This document shows, piece by piece, positions 1 to 9,009 of a DNA stretch of 64,000 bases. The stretch spans positions 5,740,394 through 5,804,393 of the forward strand of contig CP036432.1 of NCBI GenBank assembly GCA_007753675.1, written 5' to 3'. The notes under the pieces were generated by a model. The model searched no databases. It saw only the letters and a list, made by a program, of their open reading frames with translations, and was not told the origin of the DNA. Positions within the stretch are counted from its first letter, which is position 1, and every line of letters begins with the position of its first letter. Made by a program: the position numbers and the translations under genes. Source of the DNA: Stieleria magnilauensis. GTDB lineage: Bacteria > Planctomycetota > Planctomycetia > Pirellulales > Pirellulaceae.

Positions 1-1
1 C

Positions 2-118
2 GGCTACCCGATGCTCGGTGCCGGATTGGCCGGTGGTGATTGGGACACGATCAAGGCGATCATCAGCGCAGAGCTTGATGGAGAAGACCATACGCTCGTT
101 GTCTTCAAGCCTTTGTAA
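2..118 (+). CDS. macro-domain protein, C-terminal end (partial)
   Basis: The window opens inside a reading frame that ends in MLGAGLAGGDWDTI, followed by about 20 more residues to a TAA at 116-118. The glycine-rich loop and the GDW motif are characteristic of the last strand and helix of macro domains that bind or hydrolyse ADP-ribose derivatives (Appr-1''-p / Poa1p-like). Only 38 residues are visible, so the substrate cannot be inferred. Its stop overlaps the 3' end of the convergent phosphatase gene by about 14 bases. A macro domain fits the RNA-repair context of the neighbouring genes, where ADP-ribose phosphates arise as by-products of RNA end healing. Confidence 0.7.
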   Translation, partial: GYPMLGAGLAGGDWDTIKAIISAELDGEDHTLVVFKPL

Positions 119-512
119 TTGCCTCGTCGATGATCGGCTCGGCAGCGCCGCGTATTAGTTCGACCAATTCTGGATCCATGAACTGGTAGTCGTCCGGAAT
201 GTGCAGGACTTTGATGGGCAAGAATTTGGTCTCGCCGGGATAGTCCGCGAGCAATCGATGGCGATGTTTGTCCTCCATCACGAGCACCAGATCTGCCCAA
301 GCGAGATCGACAGCTCGAACGGTCTGCCTCGCAGCCCGCGTGGTTCCTCGAGATCGAACCGACACCCGCGTGTCGTCACGATAGACCGCTTCAGCCGTTG
401 GGCTTCGCCACTGATTCTTGCTGCAGACGAACAGCACGTTGATTCGATTGGTCAACCGTCTGATCCTCGCTAACTTCTTACGACATTGAGACGACGGATC
501 GAAAAGGTCCAA
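105..512 (-). CDS. low-molecular-weight protein tyrosine phosphatase-like protein
   Basis: The product carries the segment VLFVCSKNQWRSPTAEAVY near its N-terminus. This matches the P-loop region of the predicted tyrosine phosphatase group related to LMW-PTP (COG4551 type), although the usual CX5R(S/T) loop is read here as C-SKNQW-RS. The conserved aspartate motif near the end appears as HIPDDYQFMDPEL, and the length of about 110-135 residues is typical. The longest frame starts at a TTG at 512; a second TTG at 455, just before the first beta strand, gives a start closer to family length. Phosphatases of the wider superfamily recur next to ARPP-type and ADP-ribose genes in RNA-repair islands, so a role in end healing is possible but not shown. 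Confidence 0.7.
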   Translation of the reverse strand: MDLFDPSSQCRKKLARIRRLTNRINVLFVCSKNQWRSPTAEAVYRDDTRVSVRSRGTTRAARQTVRAVDLAWADLVLVMEDKHRHRLLADYPGETKFLPIKVLHIPDDYQFMDPELVELIRGAAEPIIDEAITKA

Positions 513-583
513 GAAACCTGCGTTCCGGCGACCAGTCGGTGATTGCGAAAATAGCGTCGGTGAAATCAGTCATAAAATCATCC

Positions 584-2957
584 CTATTGCTCGACTGGTT
601 CGATCACACAGATGAATTCACCGACCACTCGGATGTCGTCCGTCTGCTCACTGAATATTTCAATTGGCTGGAAATCCTTATTGAGCGGCTGGAGCTGAAT
701 CGTCTGATGTTGCCAACCATCTTCGGTTGTTTGCTTGACGGAATGATATCGCTTGACGACATACCGGCCGCCGTCTTCTGGATCGGTCTGCGTGTTGACT
801 TGAACAAGTAGCAATCGTCCTTCGCGGGAACCGGCTGGGCAGGGACGAAAGCAGGTGGATGATCCGCTGAGCAAAGATGCGGTGATTGCCAACGAAGTCA
901 ATCACCAACAAACGACTCTTCCCTTCACTGGCACGCAGGCCGCGCCCCAGCTGTTGAAGAAAGATGACCTTTGACTCGGTCGGTCGTAGCATTACGACGC
1001 GATCCACCGCCGGGATGTCGAGTCCTTCATTGAACATGTCGACGACACATAACGCCTGCAAGTTGCCGGTCCGAAGACGCTCAAGGGAGTCGCCGTAGGG
1101 ATCGCTCCCATCGCCAGAAAAAACCGCCGCTGCGGAGACGCCGTGTGACGCAAGCCAGTCTCTCGCAAATACTGCGTGCCGGCGCGAACAGCAAAACAAT
1201 AATGTTCGATCGGCAGGGTGTTTTTCCATGGTCGACCACAGCCGATCCATCCGTTCGCTGCGGGCAACTCGCTGCTCCAGTTCGGCAAGGTCAAATCGTC
1301 CGTTTCGCCAAGGGATCTGCCGGAAGTCGACCGTGTCTTTGATGCCAACATAGTGGAAGGGAACGAGAGCCTCCTCGGCGATTCCTTCACCAATGCTGGC
1401 GTGATAAGCCAAGTTGTCATCAAAGATGGTCGCAACGTCGACGCCGTCAGTACGTTCTGGGGTCGCTGTCAAACCAAGTGCAAAGTCACAGTCAAGCTTC
1501 GCGAGCACGCGGCGGTAACTTGGTGCCTGGGCGTGATGCACCTCATCCATGATCACGTAGTCAAAGTGTTGCTCGGCGAGTCGCTGAACCCCTTCCGGCC
1601 GGGAGAGTTTCTGAATCGACGCGACCACTAGTTCACTGGACAGATCACTTTGATTGCCGATGTACCAAGCGGTTGAGCTGGACTCGAATCGATGATCGAG
1701 CAGACGCGAGAGGACCGCTTCGGCCTGGGCAAGAATATGAGCCCGATGGGCAATGATCAGAACCCTTGGGCGTCGCCCGATTTCCTCTCCGAACTGGCAA
1801 GCGTCGAAAGCTGCTAACCACGTTTTGCCCATTCCTGTTGCCACCGCGACCAACGCCCGGCTGTGGCCCGCCTCTCGAACACGCGCCAACGAAGCCAAGG
1901 CATCGACTTGCCAAGGCCGCGGATCAGGGATTTCTTGAACATCGTCAGCCTCCGGAAGGAAATGCTTCTGACGATACTTCGCAGCTGACTCTGCGTAGGA
2001 CTCGACAAGCGCCGCCGTCAATGGCGAAGCGACCTGCCATAGCGAGTCGAATGCCGCAGAGAATTGAAGGTGAGACGGTTCAGAAGTTGTGGAGGCCGAC
2101 AACAGATTCCATTCAACACCGCTGACCAGCGCAGCTTTCGACAGGTTGCTACTTCCGACGGAAATAAAGTCGCGAGACCCCTCGATAATCCGCCACGCCT
2201 TGGGGTGAAACGACTCCGGTTCAGTCGGAAGCTTCGCCGTCTCGATTAGTCGAACTTGCAACCGTTCGTTGTCAAACTCCTCCGCCGCCAGCTCACACCA
2301 ACCGACCAACGTCCGAAGTGCTTTCGGGGCGGAAATATAAAGATAGTCGCTTACAAGGATTCGTACTCGAGCTCCACTCCGCAGCGCCTCGAACAGTTGT
2401 TCTTCGATGACCGCAAGCCCCGATGACTGAACGAACGACGCCAGTGCGTCAACGGCGTGGGCGCCTGCAATCCTCCACGACAGTTGTTCCCACAGCGGCG
2501 AGTGAGGGTATCCGACGCTCAAGGTGGGCGCAAATTTCGCGTTTCCGCCCGCCGGTTCGGCGGGAGCGTCCTTCAAGTAATTCCCCTCCCTAGGAATCAC
2601 ATGTCGAACACCACCCCGTGGGTCATCCACATCGCCTGTGTATCTCGGAATCACATGGATGTGGAGATGAGGGACAGTTTGACCCGCCGCATCACCAGCA
2701 TTGAAGCCGACGTTGTACCCATCAGGTTTCGGCTGCAGAGTTTCGTCAAGCTTTCGTTTGACGACGTTAACGAGATCCATTAACGCAGATTGTTCATCCG
2801 CTGTCGCGTCAAACCAAGTCGGCACGACTCGTCGAGTGATGACCAGTGAGTGCCCGACGCTCACCGGGAAGCCATCGAAAACCGCGAACGCCTGATCGTT
2901 CGAAGCGATCCAGTCCTCTGAAGGTATCTCAAGAAACGGCGAATTCGCCATGCGCAT
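584..2957 (-). pseudogene. HIT - phospholipase D - DEAD/DEAH helicase fusion, 3' part damaged
   Basis: The frame 678-2957 encodes an N-terminal HIT hydrolase domain with the catalytic HLHIHVIP motif. A PLD-like segment follows (HPKAW, then GSSNLS), and then a superfamily 2 helicase core with ATGMGKT (motif I), DEVHH (II), LTATPER (III) and QLGRGLR (VI). Homology stops soon after DFVGNHRIF. The last 55 or so residues are arginine-rich and look out of frame. The alternative frame (584 to about 826) continues with GRYVVKRY and GEFICVIE, which resemble an S24/LexA-type C-terminal domain. I infer that the gene lost its middle-to-C-terminal part and shifted frame near 826-850. The start MRMANSPF at 2957 is preferred over the upstream ATG at 3011. 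Intact relatives are nucleic-acid-processing proteins seen in defence contexts. Confidence 0.65.
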
Positions 2958-3145
2958 CCGAGCTCGCTTGTAAGACGATTGACCGTGATTGTGCAGTGTA
3001 CTTTTCAACAATTATGGAATAGCGACGTTTGAACGTCCACTACACCAGATCCCAAGCGGCGCACTTTACGCGTGTGACGGCCAATGACCGGACGCGTGTC
3101 GCAAGAGAGTGGCCCCTACGATTCCGTCCCGCGGCTTTCATAAAA

Positions 3146-3177
3146 TTACGCCCGCGTTGGATTGCTCCGACGCGGGC
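3146..3177 (-). terminator. intrinsic terminator after the ARPP-1-like gene
   Basis: On the minus strand a GC-rich hairpin (arms GCCCGCGTCGG and CCAACGCGGGC) is followed by a short T-rich stretch, about 30 bases downstream of the stop of the 3208-4272 gene. It separates that gene from the helicase gene. Confidence 0.6.
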
Positions 3178-3207
3178 GCTGTACTTCAAATGACTGACCA
3201 GGGCCGC

Positions 3208-4272
3208 TCAGATCGCGAACGGTTCGGCTCGCGTCCATTCCTGGCTCTTGACGAAGGCACTGGTGGCTGGCAGTGATGCGTAGACGATCTTGTCGCCTTC
3301 GCGGATCACTTGGCCGGTGAAGTGCTCTGAGGTGGCGGTGTCGATGGTCACCTCGGCCCCGACCCGTCGGTCAGACACTGTTTCTTCGTACTGCAAGTCG
3401 AGCGGTTCGCCGAGTAGCTCGCGGACCGTCGAACGCGCTCGTTCGTCTTCTTGCGAAGCGATCTCGGCGATCAACGATTCTAGCTCGTCGAGCGATGCGA
3501 TCTCGACCGGCAATTGGACTCGCGGTGATCGGTCCGGTGGACGGTCTCCGTTTGCCTTTGCTGCTTCAATCGCCAGCGATCCGTAGCACTCGCGAATCAG
3601 GCTTGGCCAGATGCTTTGCCAGTACGCGTGCGACGGCGCCCGCTCGATGCCGACGACGCGGTCGTCGATCAGGACAATCGCTCCGACTTGCCGCGGAACG
3701 CACTCGAACTCGGCGACGAACTCGTCCAGTTCCTTCTTGAATGCCTTTAAGAAATACTCGAGGTGACCTTGGCCGGTCACTCCGAATCGCTGGTTGAACA
3801 CCGAGATGTCGTCCCACAGCTTCTGGTAGTTCTTTTCCGACCGCTTCCGCAGTGCCTGCTCACGCAACGCGTGCGGCAGGATCAGCATTCGGTACGAACC
3901 CTTCTGGATGAATCCACCTTGCGATGCCTGGATGCAGGCCGCGGTGTCGTAGCGGCGATCGCCCGCAGCAGCGACCACGCCGGCGTGCGCCATCGCATGG
4001 TCCTGTGCGTGCTGCTTCACGACATAGCCCGCGTGGCACGGAACGATCATCACTGAATCGCTCGTGTTGCGGAAACCGAGTGTTCCGTAGCTGGTCGTGT
4101 ACACGTCCGCGTCACACTGGACCGGCGAGACAAATCGATCGTCGTTCAAATCGCTGACGAGCGGGATGACCTGCATGTAGCCGACACTTTGCAGTCGGCC
4201 AGCTTCGCATCCGCGCAGGACTTCGCGTACTTCGATGCGCGTGCTTGCGGCCTTCTTTCGCTTACGGAACAT
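3208..4272 (-). CDS. ARPP-1-like (DUF6569-type) protein
   Basis: This 354-residue protein has a central region with VPRQVGAIVLIDDRVVGIER, then an SHAYW...WPSLIRECYGSLAIEA helix. The pattern matches the ARPP-1 family, named for its association with ADP-ribosylglycohydrolases and rhodanese/phosphatase-superfamily proteins in predicted RNA-repair operons. No catalytic residues are established for the family. The N-terminus is basic (FRKRKK) and no signal peptide is seen, so it should be cytoplasmic. The start is supported by AGGAG about 11 bases upstream. It lies downstream of the Ro60 gene on the same strand, separated by about 215 bases of repeats, and upstream of a hairpin terminator. Function is inferred from family and context only. 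Confidence 0.7.
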   Translation of the reverse strand: MFRKRKKAASTRIEVREVLRGCEAGRLQSVGYMQVIPLVSDLNDDRFVSPVQCDADVYTTSYGTLGFRNTSDSVMIVPCHAGYVVKQHAQDHAMAHAGVVAAAGDRRYDTAACIQASQGGFIQKGSYRMLILPHALREQALRKRSEKNYQKLWDDISVFNQRFGVTGQGHLEYFLKAFKKELDEFVAEFECVPRQVGAIVLIDDRVVGIERAPSHAYWQSIWPSLIRECYGSLAIEAAKANGDRPPDRSPRVQLPVEIASLDELESLIAEIASQEDERARSTVRELLGEPLDLQYEETVSDRRVGAEVTIDTATSEHFTGQVIREGDKIVYASLPATSAFVKSQEWTRAEPFAI

Positions 4273-4300
4273 GTTTCAAAAATCTCCTGATGATTCAGAA

Positions 4301-4491
4301 GGTAGTGGACGAGGCGACGAGTCCCAGAAGGCGGGATTCGTCGCCTCATCCACTACCGGTGGAAATAAGCTCGCGGACTCGTTGCCTTGTCCGCGACCGA
4401 TGGAATTAAGGTCACGGACTCGTCGCCTCGTCCACTACCGGTGGAATTAAGCGCAAGGACTCGTCGCCTCGTCCACTACTGGTGGAATTAG
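4301..4491. repeat. tandem and inverted copies of a ~40-bp palindromic repeat
   Basis: A unit containing GACTCGTCGCCTCGTCCACT and ending TGGAATTAAG occurs four times with a 40-base period (starting near 4331, 4371, 4411 and 4451). One inverted copy of its core lies at 4301-4324. The inverted pair can form a stable hairpin between the ARPP-1-like gene and the Ro60 gene. I recall the core as a common short extragenic repeat in Rhodopirellula genomes, which makes it more likely a REP-like element than a locus-specific RNA. Copy 4 touches the 3' end of the Ro60 gene. Confidence 0.8.
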
Positions 4492-6104
4492 GCCGCCGGC
4501 AGGTAGCCGGCGACCTTGGTCATTCCCAATAGAGCCGCGACGCCTCGGTCGACGTCGGACTCGATCAACGCCTTCAGCAATCCAAGTCCGATTGCTTCCG
4601 GCTTGCTGACCGGCATCGCAACCACAGAATCGCTCAGCGTGCGAACACCCTGCGACTCGGCTGCGAAAACCGGTGTAAATTGGTGAATCGGGGTTTGAAT
4701 ACCGATTCGACGTACGGCCGCGACCGTTTCGCCGAAGCGTCCGGCCGGCGCGTTTTCGTATCCGTCCGAAAGAACGAATACGACGTCCGGATCCGACTTC
4801 AGCAATCGAACCAGCCCTGCCGCCAACGACGTATCGCCCGACGGTTCAACCAGTTCGTAGCTGTCGGTCGTTCGGCCATCCGACGTAATCGCTACGGCGT
4901 CATCCGCAGTCGCTGACAACACGTCGCGTAGCGCGAGTGCCGTGGCGATCGGACGACGAGCCTGTGTGTCGTGACCGAGCATCGATTGCGATGCGTCGAT
5001 CAGCACACCCACTCGCTCGAACTGCACCGGCAGCCGTGCGGCAGCCGCTTCCGCCTTGTTGCGAAGGGCCTGGCGAATTGCGTCCGTCATGCCCATTTCG
5101 AAAGCATAAACGTACAGCCGAACCGCGTCGTACTTCGTCGGATCAAACTCGACCTCCACACCCGACTGCGCCGCCTTACGCTGAACGGAGATCTTTTGAC
5201 CGGTCGTCAACTGAGACTTCGTCAGTGCGAGCACTTCGGCGCTGGTTCGATCCTTGTGGAATCGGCTTCGCAGGCCTTCCATCGTTTCCGGTGGCAGGAC
5301 TGCTCCGCGATCGAAGTCCGACTTCGCGTCACGGTAAGCCGCCAAACGATCAAGCGTCACGCCTTCTTCGTCACCGAGAACGAAGCGGACGCACTGTTCG
5401 ACATGATCGAACGACCGTGGCGTATGCTTCCAGCTTGCGTTCTTCGATGCGTCGGCAAGCGGTACGCTTACCCCACCGGCGAACCGCGTCACGTTCTGGC
5501 GAACGATCTGTGCTTCCTTCTCGGTACGTGCGTCCGGCGACTTCGCCAACACGCTCCGCAGGATACTCGTCGTTCGTCGCCCCCACGCGTGCGTCAGCGC
5601 GACCCGCAGCTTCTCACGGTACTTGACCGCCCAGAACTCCAGACCGTCGGCACCGAGGATTTCACTCAGGATCAGCCGCCGCGTTCGCGCGTTGTTGACG
5701 CGGTCACGACGTAGCATTCCGAACAACTTCAACATCCGCTGCGTTGGCAGTCCACGGACCAGTTGCGTCATCGCCGCCGCTTCGAACTCGGCCGGTAGGA
5801 TTCCACCGTCGCGAGTCGTCTGCAGCAAACGCCACACTCCGATCTGTCGGCTGTAATCCGTCACGCCCGGCAGCATCAACGCTGCGGTGTAAACGTCACG
5901 ATCGATGTCGAACAGGTCGCGGTGCGCCGCCTCGACCGCCGCGGCTTGTTCTTCACGCGAGTTGTAGAACGTTCCGCGGCCGGTAGCCGTTGCGACCGAG
6001 TCCAGGAATGAACCGAATGCAAGCGGCAGCAATTCACGCTGCGTTTCGGTCAGCCCGAGCGTTTGCTTGCGACCTTCGACTTGCGTTGCGATCAGATTTT
6101 GCAT
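4488..6104 (-). CDS. rsr: TROVE-domain protein (Ro60/Rsr homologue)
   Basis: This is a 538-residue Ro60 orthologue. The N-terminal two thirds is the helical TROVE (HEAT-like) ring, and the C-terminal third is a von Willebrand A domain with an intact MIDAS (VLIDASQSM, a threonine near DTSLAAG, and VFVLSDGYENA). Ro60 proteins bind Y RNAs and misfolded RNAs; in bacteria, Rsr together with Y RNA tethers PNPase or other RNases for structured-RNA decay. The start at 6104 (MQNLIATQVEGRK) is chosen because AAGGAG lies seven bases upstream; the longer frame to 6140 lacks this. A candidate Y RNA sits 55 bases upstream on the same strand, and the tRNA array lies beyond it. The usual rtcB partner is not in the window. 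Confidence 0.95.
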   Translation of the reverse strand: MQNLIATQVEGRKQTLGLTETQRELLPLAFGSFLDSVATATGRGTFYNSREEQAAAVEAAHRDLFDIDRDVYTAALMLPGVTDYSRQIGVWRLLQTTRDGGILPAEFEAAAMTQLVRGLPTQRMLKLFGMLRRDRVNNARTRRLILSEILGADGLEFWAVKYREKLRVALTHAWGRRTTSILRSVLAKSPDARTEKEAQIVRQNVTRFAGGVSVPLADASKNASWKHTPRSFDHVEQCVRFVLGDEEGVTLDRLAAYRDAKSDFDRGAVLPPETMEGLRSRFHKDRTSAEVLALTKSQLTTGQKISVQRKAAQSGVEVEFDPTKYDAVRLYVYAFEMGMTDAIRQALRNKAEAAAARLPVQFERVGVLIDASQSMLGHDTQARRPIATALALRDVLSATADDAVAITSDGRTTDSYELVEPSGDTSLAAGLVRLLKSDPDVVFVLSDGYENAPAGRFGETVAAVRRIGIQTPIHQFTPVFAAESQGVRTLSDSVVAMPVSKPEAIGLGLLKALIESDVDRGVAALLGMTKVAGYLPAA

Positions 6105-6158
6105 GACATCTCCTTGGGAACTCGGTCGCGATTGAAACATGCAATTGGGTTGTGATGC

Positions 6159-6257
6159 AAAAATGCCGGGGTAGGGTTCTGGTCAATGCCTTTGGTAAAG
6201 GTTCTAAGCCTTTCGCGTTAGTAATACGCACTGAATTGACGAGAGAGTCCCCGGCAT
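6159..6257 (-). ncRNA. candidate Y RNA with tRNA-like arms, upstream of rsr
   Basis: On the minus strand a ~99-base segment is closed by a perfect 9-bp stem (ATGCCGGGG / CCCCGGCAT) followed directly by TTTTT, as expected for a Y RNA end that doubles as a terminator. An inner stem GTCAAT/ATTGAC is separated from it by an asymmetric internal loop. Inside lie two consecutive hairpins with 7-base loops: GCGT-ATTACTA-ACGC, one G, then AAAGG-CTTAGAA-CCTTT. This order and spacing equals a tRNA D-arm, base 26 and anticodon arm; the second arm resembles that of tRNA-Leu(TAG) in this array. Bacterial Y RNAs are known to carry a tRNA-mimicking module and to lie next to rsr. It could alternatively be a degraded tRNA with a terminator. 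Confidence 0.6.
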
Positions 6258-6307
6258 CACGGTTCCGAAGAACAGTGAAAGAAATTCGAGGGAGGTTGCC
6301 AGTCATG

Positions 6308-6381
6308 TTTCAAGCACGGGACTCGAACCCGTTACACTCAGATTAAAAATCTGATGCTCTAACCAAATGAGCTAGCTGTAA
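6308..6381 (-). tRNA. tRNA-Lys(TTT)
   Basis: The anticodon arm is TCAGA-TTTTTAA-TCTGA, with a D-arm GCTC/GAGC and T-arm ACGGG/CCCGT. The acceptor arms (TTACAGC and GCTTGAA, tRNA sense) leave two mismatches. No CCA is encoded. It is the last tRNA of the array in transcription order. Confidence 0.8.
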
Positions 6382-6405
6382 TGACGTGCTAGTCCTCGAA
6401 TCAGA

Positions 6406-6474
6406 AACGCTGGTGGGAGTCGAACCCACTTCGGCCGGGTTGCAGCCGGCTGCCTGGCCATCTGGCTCCAGCGT
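6406..6474 (-). tRNA. tRNA-Cys(GCA)
   Basis: A perfect 7-bp acceptor (ACGCTGG/CCAGCGT), anticodon arm GCCGG-CTGCAAC-CCGGC, and T-arm with TTCGACT. The D-arm is short. Confidence 0.88.
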
Positions 6475-6690
6475 TTTGTTGTCCGCCGCATCCGACGGAT
6501 GTGTTTCAGTCTTTGTCCCTAAAAGTAGTCGTCGCGATTGGAGCCATCGTTTGACGTGCGTTTCCGATGGGAAACCGCGTCGACGTTTACTCATCGGATC
6601 GAAAGCAATGGTCGTCGTTGTGCTCGTGTTCGCATCGCATGGTTCCGCTCCTCAATCGAGTGCCCAAGACTGTGGGAAATAGGCTGTTGG

Positions 6691-7275
6691 TTAAGACTCG
6701 CCGATGCCCTCAGGGTTCGCGGCAATCTTGAGCCAAGTTGCATCGACGCGAGATTCCACCCGATCGCTGATCTCCGCGAAGAACCAATCCAGCGGTTCGG
6801 TTGACTTGCCGGCCGTGCATCCGTCAACGATTAGAAATGCAAGGAACAAATCCCAGTCTTCGATCAGGTCGAGCAGTCGCCTAAGCCGATCTGTGTAATC
6901 GCCTCCATAGCGGTGCTTCTTCCAGAGCGCAAACGGCTCATCGTGGAACTGAACGATGTTCAGCAAATCGGAATCGCTGACAGACTTCGCCAGGAATTGC
7001 CTTGCCAGTGACGCATGGCTCCGCGGATCTGTGATCGCGACTCCCGATCTTGCGTCGGGCTTGAACGTATCGTGTGTGTGAATCAGCACCCGCAGCTTCC
7101 CGGTCTCTTCGCCGGATAACCGAGTCTTGAGTCGGTCCAGGTTGTCTTCGAGTTCTGCAATGTGTTTCCGAATGGAACCTTCCGGGTGCCCGGATCGTGG
7201 CTTGCCCCAATCGAGATTCGCTTCGTAGGCCGGGTCCTTTCGAATGCGGTTTAAGATGTCTTCGTAGTTTGTCAT
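6691..7275 (-). CDS. HD-superfamily domain protein
   Basis: This 194-residue soluble protein shows GHPEGSIRKHIAELE near its N-terminus and LIHTHDTFK around residue 65. That is the pattern of an HD-type metal-dependent phosphohydrolase: a distal His, then an H-x-HD-like pair. A third possible ligand region is IVQFHDEPFALWKKH near residue 105. HD enzymes hydrolyse nucleotides or 2',3'-cyclic phosphates; the actual substrate is unknown. It sits between tRNA-Cys and the endonuclease V gene within the array, 32 bases downstream of the latter, so the two are probably co-transcribed. GAGGG lies just upstream of the start. Confidence 0.65.
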   Translation of the reverse strand: MTNYEDILNRIRKDPAYEANLDWGKPRSGHPEGSIRKHIAELEDNLDRLKTRLSGEETGKLRVLIHTHDTFKPDARSGVAITDPRSHASLARQFLAKSVSDSDLLNIVQFHDEPFALWKKHRYGGDYTDRLRRLLDLIEDWDLFLAFLIVDGCTAGKSTEPLDWFFAEISDRVESRVDATWLKIAANPEGIGES

Positions 7276-7307
7276 GGTGTTCCCTCACCTGTTCTTTGTG
7301 AGTGTTG

Positions 7308-7847
7308 TTATTCTTCCGGCAGATCCTGACGGCTCAATTGATCGGCACGTTTCAGGATTGTTGGCAGTCGATGCGGACCGTGCATCGCGCCGATGTTGAC
7401 CACTGCCTGGGCGATTGGGACTCCAACGGCCGTGATGTACAGCGGCCGATCGCTCTTGCCTCGTCGAAGCTCCGTTGCATGATCCGTGTCTTTGAACGGA
7501 TTCTTGGCAACTCCAATGACCGGCACCTCGCGATCCAGTGTTTCGTACAGATGGGCTCCCAGGCCGGGGCGATGATTTGCGTCCAGCCACACGTAGCCGT
7601 CGACGACGATGCAAGTCGGCGGTTGATTCAACTTGCCCAGCACCGCTTGAATGCACGGCAATTCTCGACGATAGAATTCTCCCGGCTGATAGTCCTTCAC
7701 TTCGTGGATTTTCGCCACATGTTCGGCTGCCGGCCGTGAGGCTCGCCAGTTGTTGATGACGACACACGCTGCTCTCGCCACAGTGTCAGTGTATCCGACA
7801 TCGAGGGAAGCAATCACTGTTTCGTTCGTGTCATTGTCCATCATCAG
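7308..7847 (-). CDS. nfi: endonuclease V homologue
   Basis: The protein retains the three acidic positions of the endonuclease V fold: Asp in VIASLDVGYTD, Glu in GEFYRRELPCI and Asp in CIVVDGYVW, followed by VPVIGVAKNPF. It is about 180 residues, shorter than the E. coli Nfi (about 220). Endonuclease V cleaves one base 3' of deoxyinosine in DNA; several homologues prefer inosine in RNA. In a tRNA array this suggests a role in processing or surveillance of inosine-containing RNA, which is inference. The start MMDNDTNE at 7847 is preferred; the frame extends to 7895. No other DNA-repair gene is nearby. Confidence 0.85.
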   Translation of the reverse strand: MMMDNDTNETVIASLDVGYTDTVARAACVVINNWRASRPAAEHVAKIHEVKDYQPGEFYRRELPCIQAVLGKLNQPPTCIVVDGYVWLDANHRPGLGAHLYETLDREVPVIGVAKNPFKDTDHATELRRGKSDRPLYITAVGVPIAQAVVNIGAMHGPHRLPTILKRADQLSRQDLPEE

Positions 7848-7940
7848 GGCATTCCAATCGTAAAGACCAACCAACGCAGTGTTGGCACAGCACATTTTCC
7901 TCTCGTACAGATGCAGTCCGAACCGGCAGTTGACGGGTCA

Positions 7941-8005
7941 AAACGCTCGCAGGACTCGAACCCGCAAGTGACCGCAGCCGATTGCCCGCCTCGTGACATA
8001 ACGTT
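7941..8005 (-). tRNA. degenerate tRNA-like gene (anticodon loop reads GCG)
   Basis: A good T-arm (GCGGG-TTCGAGT-CCTGC) and a mostly paired acceptor (AACGTTA/GAGCGTT) are present. The D-arm does not fold, and the loop CTGCGGT lacks a pairing anticodon stem. It is probably a decayed tRNA; the body resembles tRNA-Cys more than tRNA-Arg. Confidence 0.35.
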
Positions 8006-8044
8006 TGGGCATGGTTTGTTCGTTTGTCAATAGACTACCGTTTA

Positions 8045-8118
8045 GCGTCCTCGCCAGGAATCGAACCTGATCTACGACCTTCGCACGGTCGCGTGCTGTC
8101 CGGCACACTCCAAGGACG
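8045..8118 (-). tRNA. tRNA-Arg(GCG)
   Basis: Acceptor CGTCCTT/GAGGACG, anticodon arm CGACC-GTGCGAA-GGTCG, and T-arm CAGGTTCGATTCCTG. A GCG anticodon for CGC/CGU is unusual in bacteria, which generally use ACG modified to ICG. Confidence 0.82.
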
Positions 8119-9009
8119 AAAAATCGCAGGACCGATGATCGAATCACCGCTCCTGCTTGAATTGAATCGGGATGCCGATCCGTCTCCATCACGAATCATG
8201 CTTTCCCGAATCCGTTCCGTTTAGACTGACTCGGTCGAGACCGAGATACAGTCGTGCGTTGGCGTTCTGCGCCAGTTCACGCAGCGTTTCAAGTTCGGCC
8301 AATCGTAGCAATGCCGGGTGTCCTTCCAGCACTTCCGCTGCCTTGGCACGTTCCTCGTAAGCTCGCGTTTCGGCTTCCACCTTCGCTCGCGTCGCTTCCG
8401 CTTCGGCCAGCTCTCGCAGACGTCGTGCTTCGGCTTCCGCTTCAGCGTCACAACGCGTGGTTTCCGCACGTGACTGAGCTTCGATCTGCTCCACCTCGGC
8501 TCGCGTTCGCGCTTCGACCAACTGCGCCTCACTGTGTCGCTCCGCGGCCAACACTCGGTTCATGATCTCCTGCAGGTTTCCCGGGAAGATCAAGTCCTTC
8601 ACGTCGGCTCGGCGAATGGCCACTCCGTAACCGTTGGCCGATTCGGTGACGTCCGACAGGATGTCCTCGCTCAGCCGGTTTCGGTTGGTTAGAATTTCCT
8701 CCAGCGTCATCGATGCCAGTGATCGACGTGCGGCCAACTGAACATCGCTGTACAGTCGGTCTTCGAAGTTGTCGACCGTGTGGATCGCTGCCTTCGGGTC
8801 GGTCACTCGGAACTGAACCAGGATGCTGACACGAATCGCGACCTTGTCGGCCGTCAGGATTTCCTGGCCCTTAATCGTCAGCTCTCGCTCACGAACGTCG
8901 ACCAGCATGACCTCGACCGTCGGTCGTCGGCGCAGCCACCGGTGTCGTCGCGGGATCTTGTAGCGACCGGCTTCGATCACCTTGGCCAGCTTACCGTCTT
9001 CGTAGTACA

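Noticed and set aside
4301-4491. A CRISPR array between the ARPP-1-like and Ro60 genes
   Set aside because: The 40-base units are near-contiguous tandem palindromes without unique spacers, and there are no cas genes.
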